A DNA stretch of 64,000 bases from NCBI GenBank assembly GCA_039545355.1, contig BCJJ01000013.1, forward strand, positions 124,001 to 188,000, read 5' to 3'. Within the stretch, counting starts at the first letter, position 1; each line of letters begins with the position of its first letter. This DNA is from Trichosporon coremiiforme (taxonomy: Eukaryota; Basidiomycota; Tremellomycetes; Trichosporonales; Trichosporonaceae). Made by a program: the position numbers and the translations under genes. Positions 9,973 to 21,448 of this stretch are shown here, one piece after another. The notes beneath the pieces are model-generated. The model was not told where the DNA came from. It made no database searches and worked only from the letters and a program-made list of their open reading frames with translations.

Positions 9973-11365
9973 CTACAGATTCGACCGCAGCGTCACCGGT
10001 GTGGAATCGGCGGTGCCCTCCTCGAGTGAGTCGTACAACGTTCGCTCGAACTCGTTGTACATTTTCATGTAGTGGTCCGGATTCGGCGAGGTCAGGTTCG
10101 TCGCAAACACGGCCGCGATCCCGCTCGCTGGGTCGACCCAGTACTCGCTCTTGGCGGCGCCCTTTAGGTCAGTTGCTTCTCCTTCACTCATGACGCCGGA
10201 ATAACTCACGTCCCAGGTACCACTGCCGGCTTTACGGCCATGACACGAGTCCATCGTGCTCAGCATGAAGCCGACGGAGTGCGCGAGCCCCTGCCCGTCG
10301 TTCTTGAGCAGCTCGGGGTCCGTGAACGTGCCCCAGGCCATGCTCTTCGCGCAATCGGCATACGGCTTCGTTCCCTCCGAGCGGGGCGGGAGGGCGTTCG
10401 TGAACAGCTCCTCGAACATGGCTCTTGACAGGATGCCTTCTCCGGGTGCTGCATCGCGAGACGCGAGCACGCCGCGCAGGAAGCGCAGGTAGTCCCTTGC
10501 TGTTCCGTACAGCCCGCCACCGCCGTTATGCCGTCCGTGGCGGTTCATGTCGCGTTTGACGCCGCCGTGTCCGCCCTGCGGCCGCATCGCTGGCTCCGGG
10601 ATGCTGATTTCTCCTCCGTCCTTGCGATACGTCATCGTCATGAGCTTGGCCTGCGCCTCCGGGCTCGGCTCGAACGTGATGCTCGTGATGCCGAGGGGCG
10701 CAAAGATGTTCGACTGCATCCAGTCCCCGAGATTCATGCCGCTGACGCGCTCGAGGAGGATCCCCGCCCAGTCAACGGAGGTGCCGTAGCGCCACCTAGT
10801 CTGCGGCTCGAAGCACAGCGGGCCGAGCCACTCCTTGGCTCCTTGGCCGGGGCGACCGGCGTCGTGCGCCTCCTGCCACCGCCCGATGAGCGGGTTGCGA
10901 CCAGCGTACCCCAGCCCACTGGAGTGAGACAGGAGCATGCGCAGAGTCAGCCGCTTCTTGCGCGGCACGTATGTCGGTCCGCTCTCGTCGTAGGCGACCA
11001 AAATGTCCTGCTTCGAGATCTCAGGGATATGCTCGTCCAGCAGCTCCGGGTCGTCAAGCTCCGCCAGGCCCTTGTCTACAAGCTGCAGGGCAGCCACCTG
11101 CCGTCAGCACTCCCTTCCCACAATCCAATCTTACAGATGTAGCAAGCTTCGTCATGGAGAACAGCTGCAGCATCGTGTCGTCGACAACTTCGCCCGAGGT
11201 CGGATTGCCGAATTCCTTGAGCCCGGCTTGGGCCCAGAACAGCTCGCCGTCCGCGTTCGTCACGCCCATGAACGTGGCGGGGATGCGCTGCGCGGACACC
11301 TCGCGCTTCAGCAGCGATAACAGCGCCGCACGGCCCGCTTGCGTCACTTGCGGTCTTGGAAGCAT
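9973..11365 (-). CDS. Class C beta-lactamase-like serine hydrolase
   Basis: Exons 11365-11135 and 11097-9973 (451 residues) joined over a 37-nt intron (GTAAGA donor, CTGACGGCAG acceptor). Fold of the beta-lactamase/penicillin-binding-protein superfamily, which in fungi includes esterases and transesterases. The nucleophile motif is SMTK (Ser at about 70, Lys at 73), with the general-base Tyr in YGTS at about 181 and an HSSGLGY segment at about 135. A late HGGVKR/HNGGGGLYGTARDYLRFLRG region matches the family's C-terminal active-site wall. No clear signal peptide, so probably intracellular. It is followed on the same strand, upstream, by the P-type ATPase 230 bp away; no functional link is evident. 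The substrate is unknown, and a drug-resistance role should not be assumed. Confidence 0.88.
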
Positions 11366-11595
11366 GGTAAGAGATGGGGGAGTGGGCGATGGAGACCTCG
11401 CGCTCCGACGGATGAGCATTGGCCGGCTAGCCGGAGGTCGGACTTGGCCGACTGGGTGTAGGTTACGTAACGTCTGTTGTGGACAGGGGGGGCAAATCGA
11501 CCATTGCGTGTTATGGACAAATCAATATGATCCATATGATCTGGTTGAGTGGAGAGATGTGCATAAGGTGTTCGCTTTTCAGGAAGTCTATGGGT

Positions 11596-14500
11596 CTAGT
11601 AGTGCTTCTCGAGCGGCGTGCCGGGCATGCTGCTGTTGGTCGCCGTTTTGTCCATGTCAATCGTGCCCGTGGTACCGGTCGTGTTGACATGCTCCATCTT
11701 GCGCATTGCCTCTCTGGCCCTACCGTCCTCGACGTCTGGCTTCGGGTGGCGGCGCATGAACCTGCGCTTCGCCCACTTGTACCCCTCCGACGCGGCGCCA
11801 TACACGAAGATCTGGCCAAAGACGATTCCCCACTCCCAATCGATGGGCTTAATGAGGAAGACCTTGTTGTTGATGACCGGAATGTAAATCACGGGGAATG
11901 TGGAGAGCACGAGGACGACAACGCACCACAGGAGGGTAGGATTGTTCCTGAGGTCGATGCGGAAGATGGACCGCGTTGCGTGCTTGCACTGGAATGCGTG
12001 CAGGAGCATGACCATCTGCAGCGTTGCCATGCAAGTCGCGCGAGCGCGGAACACATCCCCGCACCCCGCCTCCTGCTCGTTGCAATGGGCGCCGAGGTTG
12101 CCCGGGAAATAGCCGTACACCACAATGACGAAGTTGACCAGCGCCTGCGCGCCCATCAGCCACCCATAGAACATGAGGTCGGCGAGGAACTCCCTCGTGA
12201 AGATGGTCCTGTACTCCGAAGGGGGGAGGCGCATGCTGTCCTTGCTGCTTGGCTCGAGGCCGAGCGCCATAGCAGGCGGACCGGCCGTCAAAGTGTTGAT
12301 CCAAAGTGCAGCGACGGGAGAGAGTGGGAACACGCTCTCGTTGTTGTGGTCTCGGAACGCCAAGCCTATGATGAGTACGACGAGCTCGCCCACGTTCCCG
12401 CTTAGCAGGTACAAGAGGAACTTGGAAAGGTTCTTGAACACGTTCCTACCCTTGCTGATGGCGCGCACGATGGAGGCAAAGTTGTCGTCGGTCAGGACGA
12501 TGCGGCTCGCCTGCTTCGCGACGTCGGAGCCAGTGCCCATCGCGACGCCCACATCGGCACGCTTCAGGGCCGGACTGTCGTTGACTCCGTCACCCGTCAT
12601 GGCTGTCGTCTCGTGCCGCCGGTGCAGCGCGTCGACCATGCGGACCTTCGTCTCAGGGGCGCACCGTGCGACCACCGTCGGTAAGTCAGGCAAAGCGTCG
12701 ATCTCCGAGGCAGTCAGAGCGTCAAACTGCTGTCCCGTCATGACTGCACCGGGCGGGTAGTCACTGGAGAGAATGCCGATCTGCAACGCGATTGCAGTTG
12801 CGGTACTCGGATGGTCGCCAGTGAGCATGCGCACCTTGATCTTTGCGACCGCGCAGTCCGCGACAGCGTCTGCACTCTCGGCGCGAGGCGGGTCGTAAAT
12901 CCCCGCAAGGCCGAGGAAACACCACTGTGCGGACTCAAAGTCCTTGCGGCTCTGCTGCGTCACGTCCACATTCGGCTCCGCAATACGGTCCGCGAACGCA
13001 AGCACACGTAGTCCCTGGACTGCGAGCTTCTCGACCTCGTCCATGATGGTCTCGCGGTCGCTTTGCGTCAGGGGCTGCCCGTCCCATGTCTCACAGCAGT
13101 CGAGGACCCGCTCAGCGGCACCCTTCAGAAAACACAGTGTGTCGTTTCCGAACGCGTACGCGATCGACATGCGCTTCACGCTCGAGTCGAAGGGGTGTTC
13201 CACGATCTGGACGTAATCCGGGGCCAAAGACGGCTTTCCGAATCCGAGCTTATGCGCCGCGACCTGGAGCGCTGTCTCGGTAGGATCACCGTTCGCAGTC
13301 CATCCACTTTCGCCCTGCTCGATCGTCGCCTGGTTGCAGAGCGCAGTGCAAAGCGCGAGCGCCTTCAGTTCCGGCGGCATCTCACCTCCAGGAGAAACCA
13401 CGACTTTCTCCTCGGTCACGCTGCCTTTCGGCTCAAACGGATCCTGCCCTGTCTCGAAATCGAATGTCCTCCCCTGAGTCCACATCTTACGCACAACCAT
13501 GCGTCCGACGGTGAGAGTGCCCGTCTTGTCGGAGCAGACGTAATCGATCCCTGCCAGCGCCTCGATGGCGTCCATGCGGCGCACAAGGACGTGGGTGCGC
13601 GACAGCGCGGCCGAGGCTTGCGCCAGCGTCAAAGAGACGACCGTGACCATGGACACGGGGAGCATGGACACGGCCGCGGCGACAGTGTACGTCGCTATGG
13701 ACTTTGGGATGTTCTTGAACCCTGTCGTGGCGAGGACGACAATGGCCGTCACAATGGCGGCGGCCAGGAGACAGAAAGCGAGCGAGTTCAGCTTGTATTG
13801 CAGGGGACTTGTCTCAGCCAGACCCAGCTTGACCTTGACCCAGTGCCACCTCGCCGCCCAGCCCGTCTCGTTCCGCTCGGCCTTGGACTGGAGCGCAGTC
13901 GCGATCTTGCCGATCTCGGTCGCCATACCGGTACCCGTGACGACGACAGTCGCGCGGCCCTTAGTCACAGTGGAGCCAGAGAAGACCATATCGATGCGGT
14001 CGCCGACAGGACAGTCCGCCTCCTCGATGGGATCGACCTGTTTCTGAACAGGCAGAGATTCACCAGTGAGAAACGCCTCGTCGGCCTCGAGGTTCGAGTT
14101 CTCGACGATACGCCCGTCGGCGGGCACGATGTCGCCGTTCTTCAGCAGCACGATGTCGCCGGGAACGACTTCGTCGACCTTGATTGTTGCGGTTCCGGTG
14201 GAGCGGCGCACGACAGCCTCAGGCGCGCCGACTGTGGCCAGGTTCGCAACGATACGCTCAGCCTCCCACTCCGTCCATGTCCCGACAGAGATGTTCAGAA
14301 TGATCAGGGCTGCGATCACACCGCCGCTGATCCAATCCATGACGCCGAAGGAGACGGCCATGGCGCCGACTGCAGGTTAGCACATGCTACTTGGTCACAG
14401 AGAAAACGCACTCAGGATGACGGTCATGGCATTCGCAACCTGGCGGAAGAAGATCTTGCCGAGACTCGCCTTGGGCGGGGGCTTGATGCGGTTCGGTCCA

Positions 14501-14643
14501 TACTCGGCGAGGCGTTTCTGGACCTCAGCCGCGGAAAGGCCGACGTCGGGGTTGACGGAGAGCGCCTCCAGCACCTTTTCCGGTGGTGCAGTGTGTGCGG
14601 GAAAGTCGAGGGCGTAGACGACGGGGGGGTGTTGTTTAGTCAT
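11596..14643 (-). CDS. ENA-type P-type cation (Na+/K+) ATPase
   Basis: Exons 14643-14412 and 14369-11596 encode 1001 residues; the 42-nt intron (GTGCGT donor, GCTAACCTGCAG acceptor) restores the NAMTVILIGAMAVSFGVMDW helix junction. This is a type II P-type ATPase that exports cations across the plasma membrane at the cost of ATP. In order it shows an N-terminal cation-ATPase domain, the actuator motif TGES (about 179), the phosphorylation site CSDKTGTLT (Asp about 358), a nucleotide-binding domain, TGDHPSTA, the hinge TGDGVNDSPALKRADVG, and C-terminal helices beginning LLYLLSGNVGELVVLIIGLAF. The short, acidic-poor termini and these membrane sequences resemble subfamily IID (ENA/ACU) more than SERCA or Pma1. 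Whether it carries Na+, K+ or both is not decidable. Length is normal for ENA. Confidence 0.9.
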
Positions 14644-15960
14644 TGGGGCTGCAGTCCATGGAGATGATGGTCGAGAAGTGAGTCATAAACTTGTGGTGGT
14701 CGTTAGCCAAGGCTTGCAAGTGGCTGAGGAAATGGAAACTCTACCTACACTGCAAGCACGTTTATGTAGCCCACAGAGCGGCTTAGAGAAGTACCGTGGG
14801 CTACTCACTCGCCATTGCATCTCCGTGCCGGGGCATGTCCCGGGCAGGTGACCCAGCAATCTGCAACTAGCCACATGTTGCAGGGTAAACTTGTCCGGTA
14901 GAGATTATCCAAGGTGAGGATCTAGTTGTTCCGGTTCTTCCCGATAACGGAAGATCACCCACATCGCCCTGAAAGTCGGGGTTTACCCAGGGTGAGCATG
15001 GCCTGGGACACCGACATCCCGAGCCCCGAGAACGCGTCCATTGGTCGATAACCTCGTGGGGCGCTCTGTGCCAAGGTTGTCGAACGATGCGGAGTCGAGC
15101 GGAAACGGGTTAGTCGGCGAGCGCGACTTGTGCCGGCTGGCGCAGACGGCGTGGAAGAGCGTGGACGAGTGTCTTACGTAAGGCAGGTGGATCTCGTGAT
15201 GTTGACGCCAAGAGAATGCAGATATGGTGGAGGCTGAAGATGATTCAAAAAGGCGGTCGCAAGCAGGTCGCAGGCGCGTTCTCGGCCGAAATGACGCAGA
15301 GTAACGGAACGAATGGCGCGAAGTTTGCTCAGACCACCGAAATTGAAAGCCGGTCGCTGAAGTCGGTGATCTCCTTGAGCTTCGGCTCCGCTCGGTCATA
15401 TGGCGACGATGAAGTCACGCTGATCGACGAGAAGTAAGCTGACGAGACATTCTCGAGATTCTGGAAGTGAAGGATCAATGTCCCAATCTGCTCTGCGACA
15501 AATGTGCACGCATCGCAATGTTAATGACATCCCGTCGTTTCACGGTAGCAATATCGCTCTTATGTCGCGGGGGGCCCTAAGGGTGGAATCATCGTTGCTC
15601 CGCAGTCCTTCTGCTCGTTTGTTCACTCTCCCCGTCGCCCACTTTCTGTTCGACCTTCTTACGTCTTGACGGGCATCTTCACGGGTGACGACGGGTGACG
15701 GGCAGGCGGTAAAGTTTCGGATCCGACTTTGCTGGCGTCAGCACCGAGCCCCGCCTCCACAGTTTGGAACACGGAATGCAACTCTTACGCAACATCCTCT
15801 CGGGGATGGGTGAGATAAGCGCGGTCCCTGTCCCGCAGCCCGCCGTTGCAGTCAGGCGACCATCTGCACCCCGTTTCATTCCTCGTATGCAGCAACCGAT
15901 CGACAATGGTCTTGGCAGGCTGTGGAGCAACGCTGCGCACCACTGTCAACAATGAACTCA
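14644..15960. other. 1.3-kb gene-free stretch
   Basis: Contains the ATPase promoter side (14644 onward) and several overlapping short frames with no codon-use or domain support. A short GACGGGTGACG-like direct repeat lies at about 15680-15700. No RNA gene seen. Confidence 0.45.
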
Positions 15961-15968
15961 TATAAGAG
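15961..15968 (+). promoter_or_regulatory. TATA box of the secreted acidic protein gene
   Basis: TATAAGAG, 52 bp before the ATG at 16013. Confidence 0.5.
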
Positions 15969-16012
15969 CCCCCACCGCTTTTCCTTCTCTCAAACCAATC
16001 CCCCAGTCCACC

Positions 16013-16621
16013 ATGCTCATCACCACCGTCCTGTTCACCACTCTGGGCGCGCTCGCACTCGCCCGTTCGCCGACGAACCCGCACCAGAACCCCTGCGCGC
16101 CAACCGAGGGCGAGCTGATCAAAGCGACGTGGATCGCCCCCCGCACCTTCCCGAATTGCGGCTTCGCGGGTGTGGGCTGTGGCTCAGAGCTGGATCCAAA
16201 TGGAAAGAGAAAGTACTACTGTGCCCCGTACAAGGCGACGTGTTGCCAGCGGCCGCCTGAGCCGCGCGAGCGCCGCTCTCGCGTCCGCCGACAGGAGACT
16301 GTCGAAACGGACGAGGAACAGGCCGAGGCGGACAAGCAGGTCCAAGACGTGAGCAAGGATCGCGAGGACGATGGTGGCGACGACGGCGACGAGGATGACC
16401 AGGGCGACGATGACGACCAAGGCGACGAGTCCATTTTTGGCAAGCCTGATGGCAAGAGATCGTACTGTCCTGACGGGTACGTGTCACCAATCGAGCCATA
16501 TGCTGATAGCAGATACGACTGCACGGGCAACGGAAAGTGGTGCAAGCGCCGGCCCGGGGCTACGGTCAACACGAACCAACCCGGGAGCACGCGCTCATCG
16601 GAGTCGACGCCATCCACCTAA
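16013..16621 (+). CDS. Small secreted Cys-containing acidic protein
   Basis: Intronless, 202 residues. The N terminus MLITTVLFTTLGALALA is a clear signal peptide with cleavage likely after ALA, so the product is probably secreted. A first Cys cluster (about residues 28-75: NPCAP, NCGF, GCGS, YCAP, TCCQR) is followed by a dibasic RRSRVRR stretch at about 87-93, a possible furin/Kex2-type processing site. A very acidic tract of Asp, Glu, Gly and Gln (about 95-140) comes next, then a second Cys patch (SYCPDGY, YDCTGN, KWCKRR) and a Ser/Thr tail. A TATA box and the CCACC before the ATG support the start. I do not recognise the family. An effector-like or cell-wall role is possible but only inferred. 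Confidence 0.8.
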   Translation: MLITTVLFTTLGALALARSPTNPHQNPCAPTEGELIKATWIAPRTFPNCGFAGVGCGSELDPNGKRKYYCAPYKATCCQRPPEPRERRSRVRRQETVETDEEQAEADKQVQDVSKDREDDGGDDGDEDDQGDDDDQGDESIFGKPDGKRSYCPDGYVSPIEPYADSRYDCTGNGKWCKRRPGATVNTNQPGSTRSSESTPST

Positions 16622-17309
16622 GCGTAGTCTACGAGCAAGCGCATTTGACTGCGTCATACCTCGGCACGAGTGTGACGCTCGTCAACGCGTCCCTGCGGCC
16701 CGTGGAGCCGGCTGTGCACACGCCTCCCGTGAAGATCGACTAGGTCAGCGGGAGAAAGAGAACGGAGAACGCGACGAACAGACTGAGGCTTGTACCCATG
16801 TAAACTATGTACCGCGGTGCCCGTGTTTCAACGCGTCGTCAGCGTAGGCACCCCGCGCTTCAGCTCAGCGACCGGATCCGAGGTCAGGATGATGTCACTT
16901 TGTTTGGTTCCGACAATCTCGACTGCTGATGCGATGTGGAAATGTGGCAAGATGCACGAACGGCCATCTAGACGTACCACAAGCTGAACGCGGACGCTGC
17001 TGATCAGAATAGTTGGAAGTATGCAATACTCGGCCTTCCCCTCCGTTACAATGTCGACTGGAGACGGCGTATCTTGTGTGGAACGCTTGAGGTCCTCAGA
17101 TCAAGTGCCCTGGCCGGAGGGTACCTCGCAACCTTCCAAGGTCCGTTCCGGTAGTCCGTCCCAGCTCTCTTGGCTTATCTGGACCCCTAGATGCCTCCCT
17201 CTTCGCCTCTGCTCCAGTTGGATGAGCTCTCAGACCTCTGGAAGAAGAGACAGCACCGGCAAACGCTCCCAACCGCCCCGCGCACATCTCTGACAGCTGT
17301 TCCATCGAG
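16622..17309. other. Gene-free stretch before tRNA-Gly
   Basis: Only short unsupported frames. Confidence 0.4.
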
Positions 17310-17388
17310 ACATCTATGGTGAAATGGTATCATGCATCCTTGCCACGTGCGATTGGATGCGGTGGGGGTTCGATTCCCCCTGGATGTA
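17310..17388 (+). tRNA. tRNA-Gly(GCC) with 8-nt intron
   Basis: Same mature body as the tRNA at 9593-9669 except that the anticodon stem is CATCC/GGATG. Anticodon GCC, TTTT at about 17391. Confidence 0.93.
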
Positions 17389-18925
17389 TGCTTTTGCTTG
17401 TTTTTGACGCTGTTGCATTGCATTTGGGCCGTTGCAGGACGGACGAACGAAGGATGGATGTGATGGTAATGGTTGAATGGATAGATGGATGTGGTTCCTT
17501 GTGGCGTTGGTTGCGCCCTGGCCATCGATGAAGCTATGTGCCGTCCTCCGATAGTAACACGGCAGTCTCAACGATGTCAGCCGTGGCTAATCTGGCAGAG
17601 CAAGAGGTTGCACTAGCGGCTGGATGAATTTAGAACGCCACTAGACATGCAGCGTCTTCATACGACTAGATGGCGTTCGCCGTAAACTGCTGCAGTGCTA
17701 GAAGCAGGTACCCCAAAACTACACACGCCTGCGTGCCCACGACAGATGGAGTGAATGGAGTGACAACCAACGAAACTGTTTCCTGGGCCCGTGGAAGATC
17801 GTGACGTACAGTACGCCGAGGAGCGAGGCGAGAGGCGGGAACATGTTGTGCCCATCAGACCTGGGCATGTCGCAGAACCAATCGGAAGCGGAGAGGAGCA
17901 CGACGTGCGTGGCGTGCGGTCCGTCGGCGTCCTCTGGTATCGGAGGCGACGCTGTGGGACATCGACGACAGAGTTGCCGATCTCGCCCGCCGTACTGTCA
18001 ACGGGTGCTTGTCCTTCCTGGGTCAGCGCGTGAATAGAAGCGTTGATGTTGTCCACAAGAAGGTAGAGGTCGAACAGTACTGTGGGGACGCCGTGGAACG
18101 CAGTTGCATCTTCGAAGAATACGGCGCAACGCTGCCCGCCGCGATGAAGCGCGTGCAGGAGGCGTACCGCTCCCAGTTCGGCTGGAGTTGCTGATGCACC
18201 GGCAGGGTGTGCCCTTCCGTAAGCATGGGCGGGCCTCAACTATCGCGGCCGAGTGATCTATAGCATGGGGAAAAGGTGCTGCGAAGTGGACGATGAAAGC
18301 GGTTGAGAATTGCTTGCCAAGTTGCGACGGTCACGGCGGCCGAGTTCTCAAGCCGAGGCGAAAGTTCTTCAAGCACAAACTACAAAATGCACACATCTGT
18401 GCACACTACCTACCAGGATGTGCAGTGGTCTAATGCATGGATTGCGCTGTGAGAAGCACTTTGTGATCTTGCAGCTTCTGTGGAGAAGGTGAGTCCCTCC
18501 CTGATCTCATCGGTCGTCAACCTATTCGCACCTTTACTCGCAGCCGCCCCATCCACCTTCAGATCTCTGATATCAATCTCCTCTCCGATATCCGACTGGG
18601 TAAGCTGGGTGCTCACCGAGGTCCGAGCTCCGAGTCGCGCAACGCCACTAGCCGCTGCACCGGACTTGGATGAAGGCACAGCCTGTGAGCGTTCGCAGCG
18701 CCTCGGTCATCACCGCGCCCTGACGTCACAACCGACGTTACCATGTTGTGATCTCGGTCAAGCAGTCAACTAACATATCTCTTTCTCATTTCACTCGCAC
18801 CCAACCCTCACGAGATCTCTCCGATCGCCCACTTCGGCTCCTCACTCCATCCCTGCACACACCAGCTGCATCTGTATAGGCAGCACCGCCCCGACTACCC
18901 ACACCTCGAGTCGTATCACCACACC
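17389..18925. other. 1.5-kb stretch with an uncertain minus-strand frame (17658-18239)
   Basis: The longest frame here runs on the minus strand from 18239 to 17658 (193 codons) and has a locally protein-like segment, VPTVLFDLYLLVDNINASI. A second minus frame at 17901-17719 has a hydrophobic segment, PPLASLLGVLYVTIF. No splice pattern joins them convincingly and no family is recognised. It could be a diverged membrane protein, a relic, or chance. The rest, including the plus-strand upstream region of the gene at 18926, holds nothing I can name. Confidence 0.25.
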
Positions 18926-19411
18926 ATGGGCTACCTCAAGAAACACATTGAGAAGCGCAAGGAGAAGCAGCGCAAGGAGGACGAGGAGCGCATCCCTCTC
19001 GAGCGGGGCCTGCTCTTCATCTGCGACGGATGGGAGGCCGACGTCTTCCGCTCGAAAAAGCAGTGGAAGGACCGCATGCACCGGCGCGAGCAGCTCGCGA
19101 TGGAGCTGACGCAGTGGATGGAGAACGAGGTCGTGCGCGACGGGGGCATGATTTCGTCCTGGGACCTGTACGAGGACGGCCTGACGACGGAGATCGGCGA
19201 GAGCGTCCAAGACGAGGACCCCGAGCTCGCGGACGCACTCAAGTCGAGCGAGGACGAGGAAGAGATGATCGAGCGCCTTACCCACCAGGCGCTCGAGTTT
19301 ACCCAGAAGATAACGACCGCGGAGCGCGACGGAGGAGACATCCAGGGCATCCTTCAGGATGAGGAGAAGAAGGCTACGAAGAAGGTTAACGAGAACCTGA
19401 CCGCGCCGTAG
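18926..19411 (+). CDS. Hypothetical charged protein, 161 residues
   Basis: Intronless frame from an ATG in good context (CACACC before it) to TAG at 19411. The protein is hydrophilic. It has a Lys/Glu-rich N-terminal helix (residues 4-25), a central segment with LLFICDGWEADVF and several Trp residues, and a strongly acidic second half (ESVQDEDPELADAL and SSEDEEEMIERL) ending in a probable helix. Heptad-like spacing suggests coiled coil. There is no signal peptide or membrane segment. Base use, with C or G in nearly every third position, looks like real coding sequence, unlike the flanking DNA. The family is not recognised; it belongs with the other lineage-specific genes of this region. Confidence 0.75.
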   Translation: MGYLKKHIEKRKEKQRKEDEERIPLERGLLFICDGWEADVFRSKKQWKDRMHRREQLAMELTQWMENEVVRDGGMISSWDLYEDGLTTEIGESVQDEDPELADALKSSEDEEEMIERLTHQALEFTQKITTAERDGGDIQGILQDEEKKATKKVNENLTAP

Positions 19412-20099
19412 AAGGCATGCAATAAAGAGTCAATCAGAGAAAGTACTGATCGGAGCAGTGCACAGCCGCGTACTCAGACTCACGAGACACCGGCGGAGCA
19501 ATTCTCTGGCTACTCACGACTCACGATGCCACTCGACCTGACGAGCGATGTCCGCCATTAATACGCCTGTGCGATGCGCTGCTTCTGCAAGGTCTGGATC
19601 GACAGCCAAGCATCTTGATTCGTGCACTGACCATCGGATGTCTGAGCGCGGCCCAGTTTCTCCCTTTCGTTTCTCAACGCGCCGGAAGCACTGAGGTCGC
19701 TTGCAGGGTGATGCGCGTCGGGAAACGTTGCAAGTTTCGGCTTGATTTTACGGTCTACGGAAGACCTTGGGCATGCACTGCATGCACTGAGAGATGACCG
19801 ATTGCTGGCATTGTCGCTCTGCAGGACCACGCCAGTGTGACAACGCAGACCGTGACATGGACACCGGAACCGGTGCAGCCCCATGGACTGTGCCCTCGCC
19901 CCGCCCATGCTCTGTCGACATTACAAAGGTAGGGCGTAGCGCGCCACCGTCGCCACCACCGCCCCTTCGCCCGCGATCGCTTCGCCCCCGATCACTCCCT
20001 GCCCTTCTCAAAAGGCCGCCCGCCGACTTCCCCTGGTTCCTTCCGCCATGGATTCACTCGCTCGCCACTCTGCTCCGCCGTCAAGCTCCCTCTCCGCCG
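19412..20099. other. Gene-free stretch upstream of the first UBA-like gene
   Basis: The frame of the next gene stays open to the left of its ATG, but homologous structure begins only at 20100. Pyrimidine-rich near 19930-20060. Confidence 0.4.
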
Positions 20100-21047
20100 A
20101 TGACAATAGGCACTCCGAGTGCGACACTGTACCACCAGCGGTTCGACCCGCGGCTAAACCCAGGTACGCCCACACCGCTCCCTACAGCTCTGCTCTCGGC
20201 CAAGCTAACAGCAGACCGCTCCCTCCTCCGCCGCCTGTTTCACATCCCGTCCTCCTCAGCCCAGTCAGCGCTAGAACGCGCCGGCGTTCCCAAGTCTCTG
20301 GCCTGGAAGGCCCTCCGGCGCATGCGGACCCAGCACGGCGCGCACGCCTATGCGGCCGCCGTGGCCGAGTACGCACAGCACGCGGCCGGCATAGCGTGGA
20401 TCACGCGCAGCGGTGCTGTGACGGAGTACCAGGCTTTGTGTGCCTTACGCGCATTCCCTGATCCAGCCGAGGCGAGGGACCACGTCCTCCACCAAATGCA
20501 TCGCGTCGCATGGGCGGGATGCCGGTTCTGCGAGCGCGAGGCGGCAGAGATGCGGAGGAGATACAGTGGGATCAGCGCGGCGAGCGGGATGACCGGCCTC
20601 CTGCCCAACGGTGCGAGAGCGGGACGAGGAATGGAGGGCAGGAACGCAATGGACGGCTACGAAGAACTCTCGGACTACCCTCCCCCCTGTCCGCCGGCCG
20701 TTGGCATCACTCCTGCGACGCCCGTTATTCCCTCTCGACCTCTGTCGCCTGCCTCTCGGTCCAGTCTCTCGCATTCTCGCTCCGACACAATCACCAAGGC
20801 CGACCTCTCCAAGTCGGACACGGGGCACGGGCTCAAGAGGAGTCCGAGCTGGACAATCAAGGTGCAGACGCAGAAGAGGCGGAGGTCGGCCGATGCGCCG
20901 CCTGGAGTGTTCAATGTTGTCGGTGTACGGTATGCACCCGCCCAGAAGGACGAGAGAACGATGGCGCAGCACCACGCCAAAGAGATTGTGACGGGACTGG
21001 GCAACTCTATTGGATACTTGCCACAGGATATGAGGCCGCTCGCATGA
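20100..21047 (+). CDS. UBA-like repeat / CxxC protein, family member A
   Basis: Exons 20100-20163 and 20212-21047 (299 residues); the 48-nt intron (GTACGC donor, GCTAACAG acceptor) is a multiple of three and could be overlooked. The splice is supported by two relatives (28704-29635 and 32109-32561) that have a phase-1 intron at exactly the same point, just before ADRSLLRRLF. Residues about 22-75 and 85-120 form two helical units with a UBA-like look: LERAGVPKSLAWKALRRM, then SGAVTEYQALCALRAF. They are followed by GCRFC (Cys 125 and 128). The remaining about 170 residues are disordered, Pro/Ser-rich, with a basic patch (RSPSWTIKVQTQKRRR) that could be a nuclear signal. Ubiquitin binding is only a guess from the repeat shape. 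Confidence 0.75.
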   Translation: MTIGTPSATLYHQRFDPRLNPGTPTPLPTALLSAKLTADRSLLRRLFHIPSSSAQSALERAGVPKSLAWKALRRMRTQHGAHAYAAAVAEYAQHAAGIAWITRSGAVTEYQALCALRAFPDPAEARDHVLHQMHRVAWAGCRFCEREAAEMRRRYSGISAASGMTGLLPNGARAGRGMEGRNAMDGYEELSDYPPPCPPAVGITPATPVIPSRPLSPASRSSLSHSRSDTITKADLSKSDTGHGLKRSPSWTIKVQTQKRRRSADAPPGVFNVVGVRYAPAQKDERTMAQHHAKEIVTGLGNSIGYLPQDMRPLA

Positions 21048-21369
21048 AAAGATAGAGGTCAAGTGCAGGGTTCGGGATGCGGGTTGTAGGGGCCTACTCC
21101 GACTGACCTGGTAGCTCACTGACGAAAATCCACCTTTCCATCGCCTGCCACGAACAACCGAAGCACGACCTTCGTCCTCCACGCCCTGCATGAGGGTCCG
21201 ACGGACGCCGCAGGGCGCGCAGGACACCTCGGCTCGACGAACCAACCGCGCCCCAACCTCACCCTCCACCACCTTCCGTGACCCTACGAATCCCCGACTC
21301 GCCTTCACCCTTCCCTCTTTCGTCCAACCTTCCAAAAGACTTCCTCATGTCCAGAAGACACCAAAAGGA

Positions 21370-21448
21370 TACATCCAGGGGGAATCGAACCCCCACCGCA
21401 TCGACTCGCGCGTGGCAACGATGCATGATACCATTTCACCATAGATGT
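21370..21448 (-). tRNA. tRNA-Gly(GCC) with 8-nt intron
   Basis: Anticodon stem CATCG/CGATG as in the tRNA at 9593-9669; the rest of the mature body is the same. TTTT follows. The 322 bp between the UBA-like gene and this tRNA hold no other feature. Confidence 0.93.

Noticed and set aside
13063..14667. Plus-strand 534-codon open frame
   Set aside because: Lies exactly antisense to the P-type ATPase; His/Arg/Asp-rich content is what the complement of that GC-rich gene produces.
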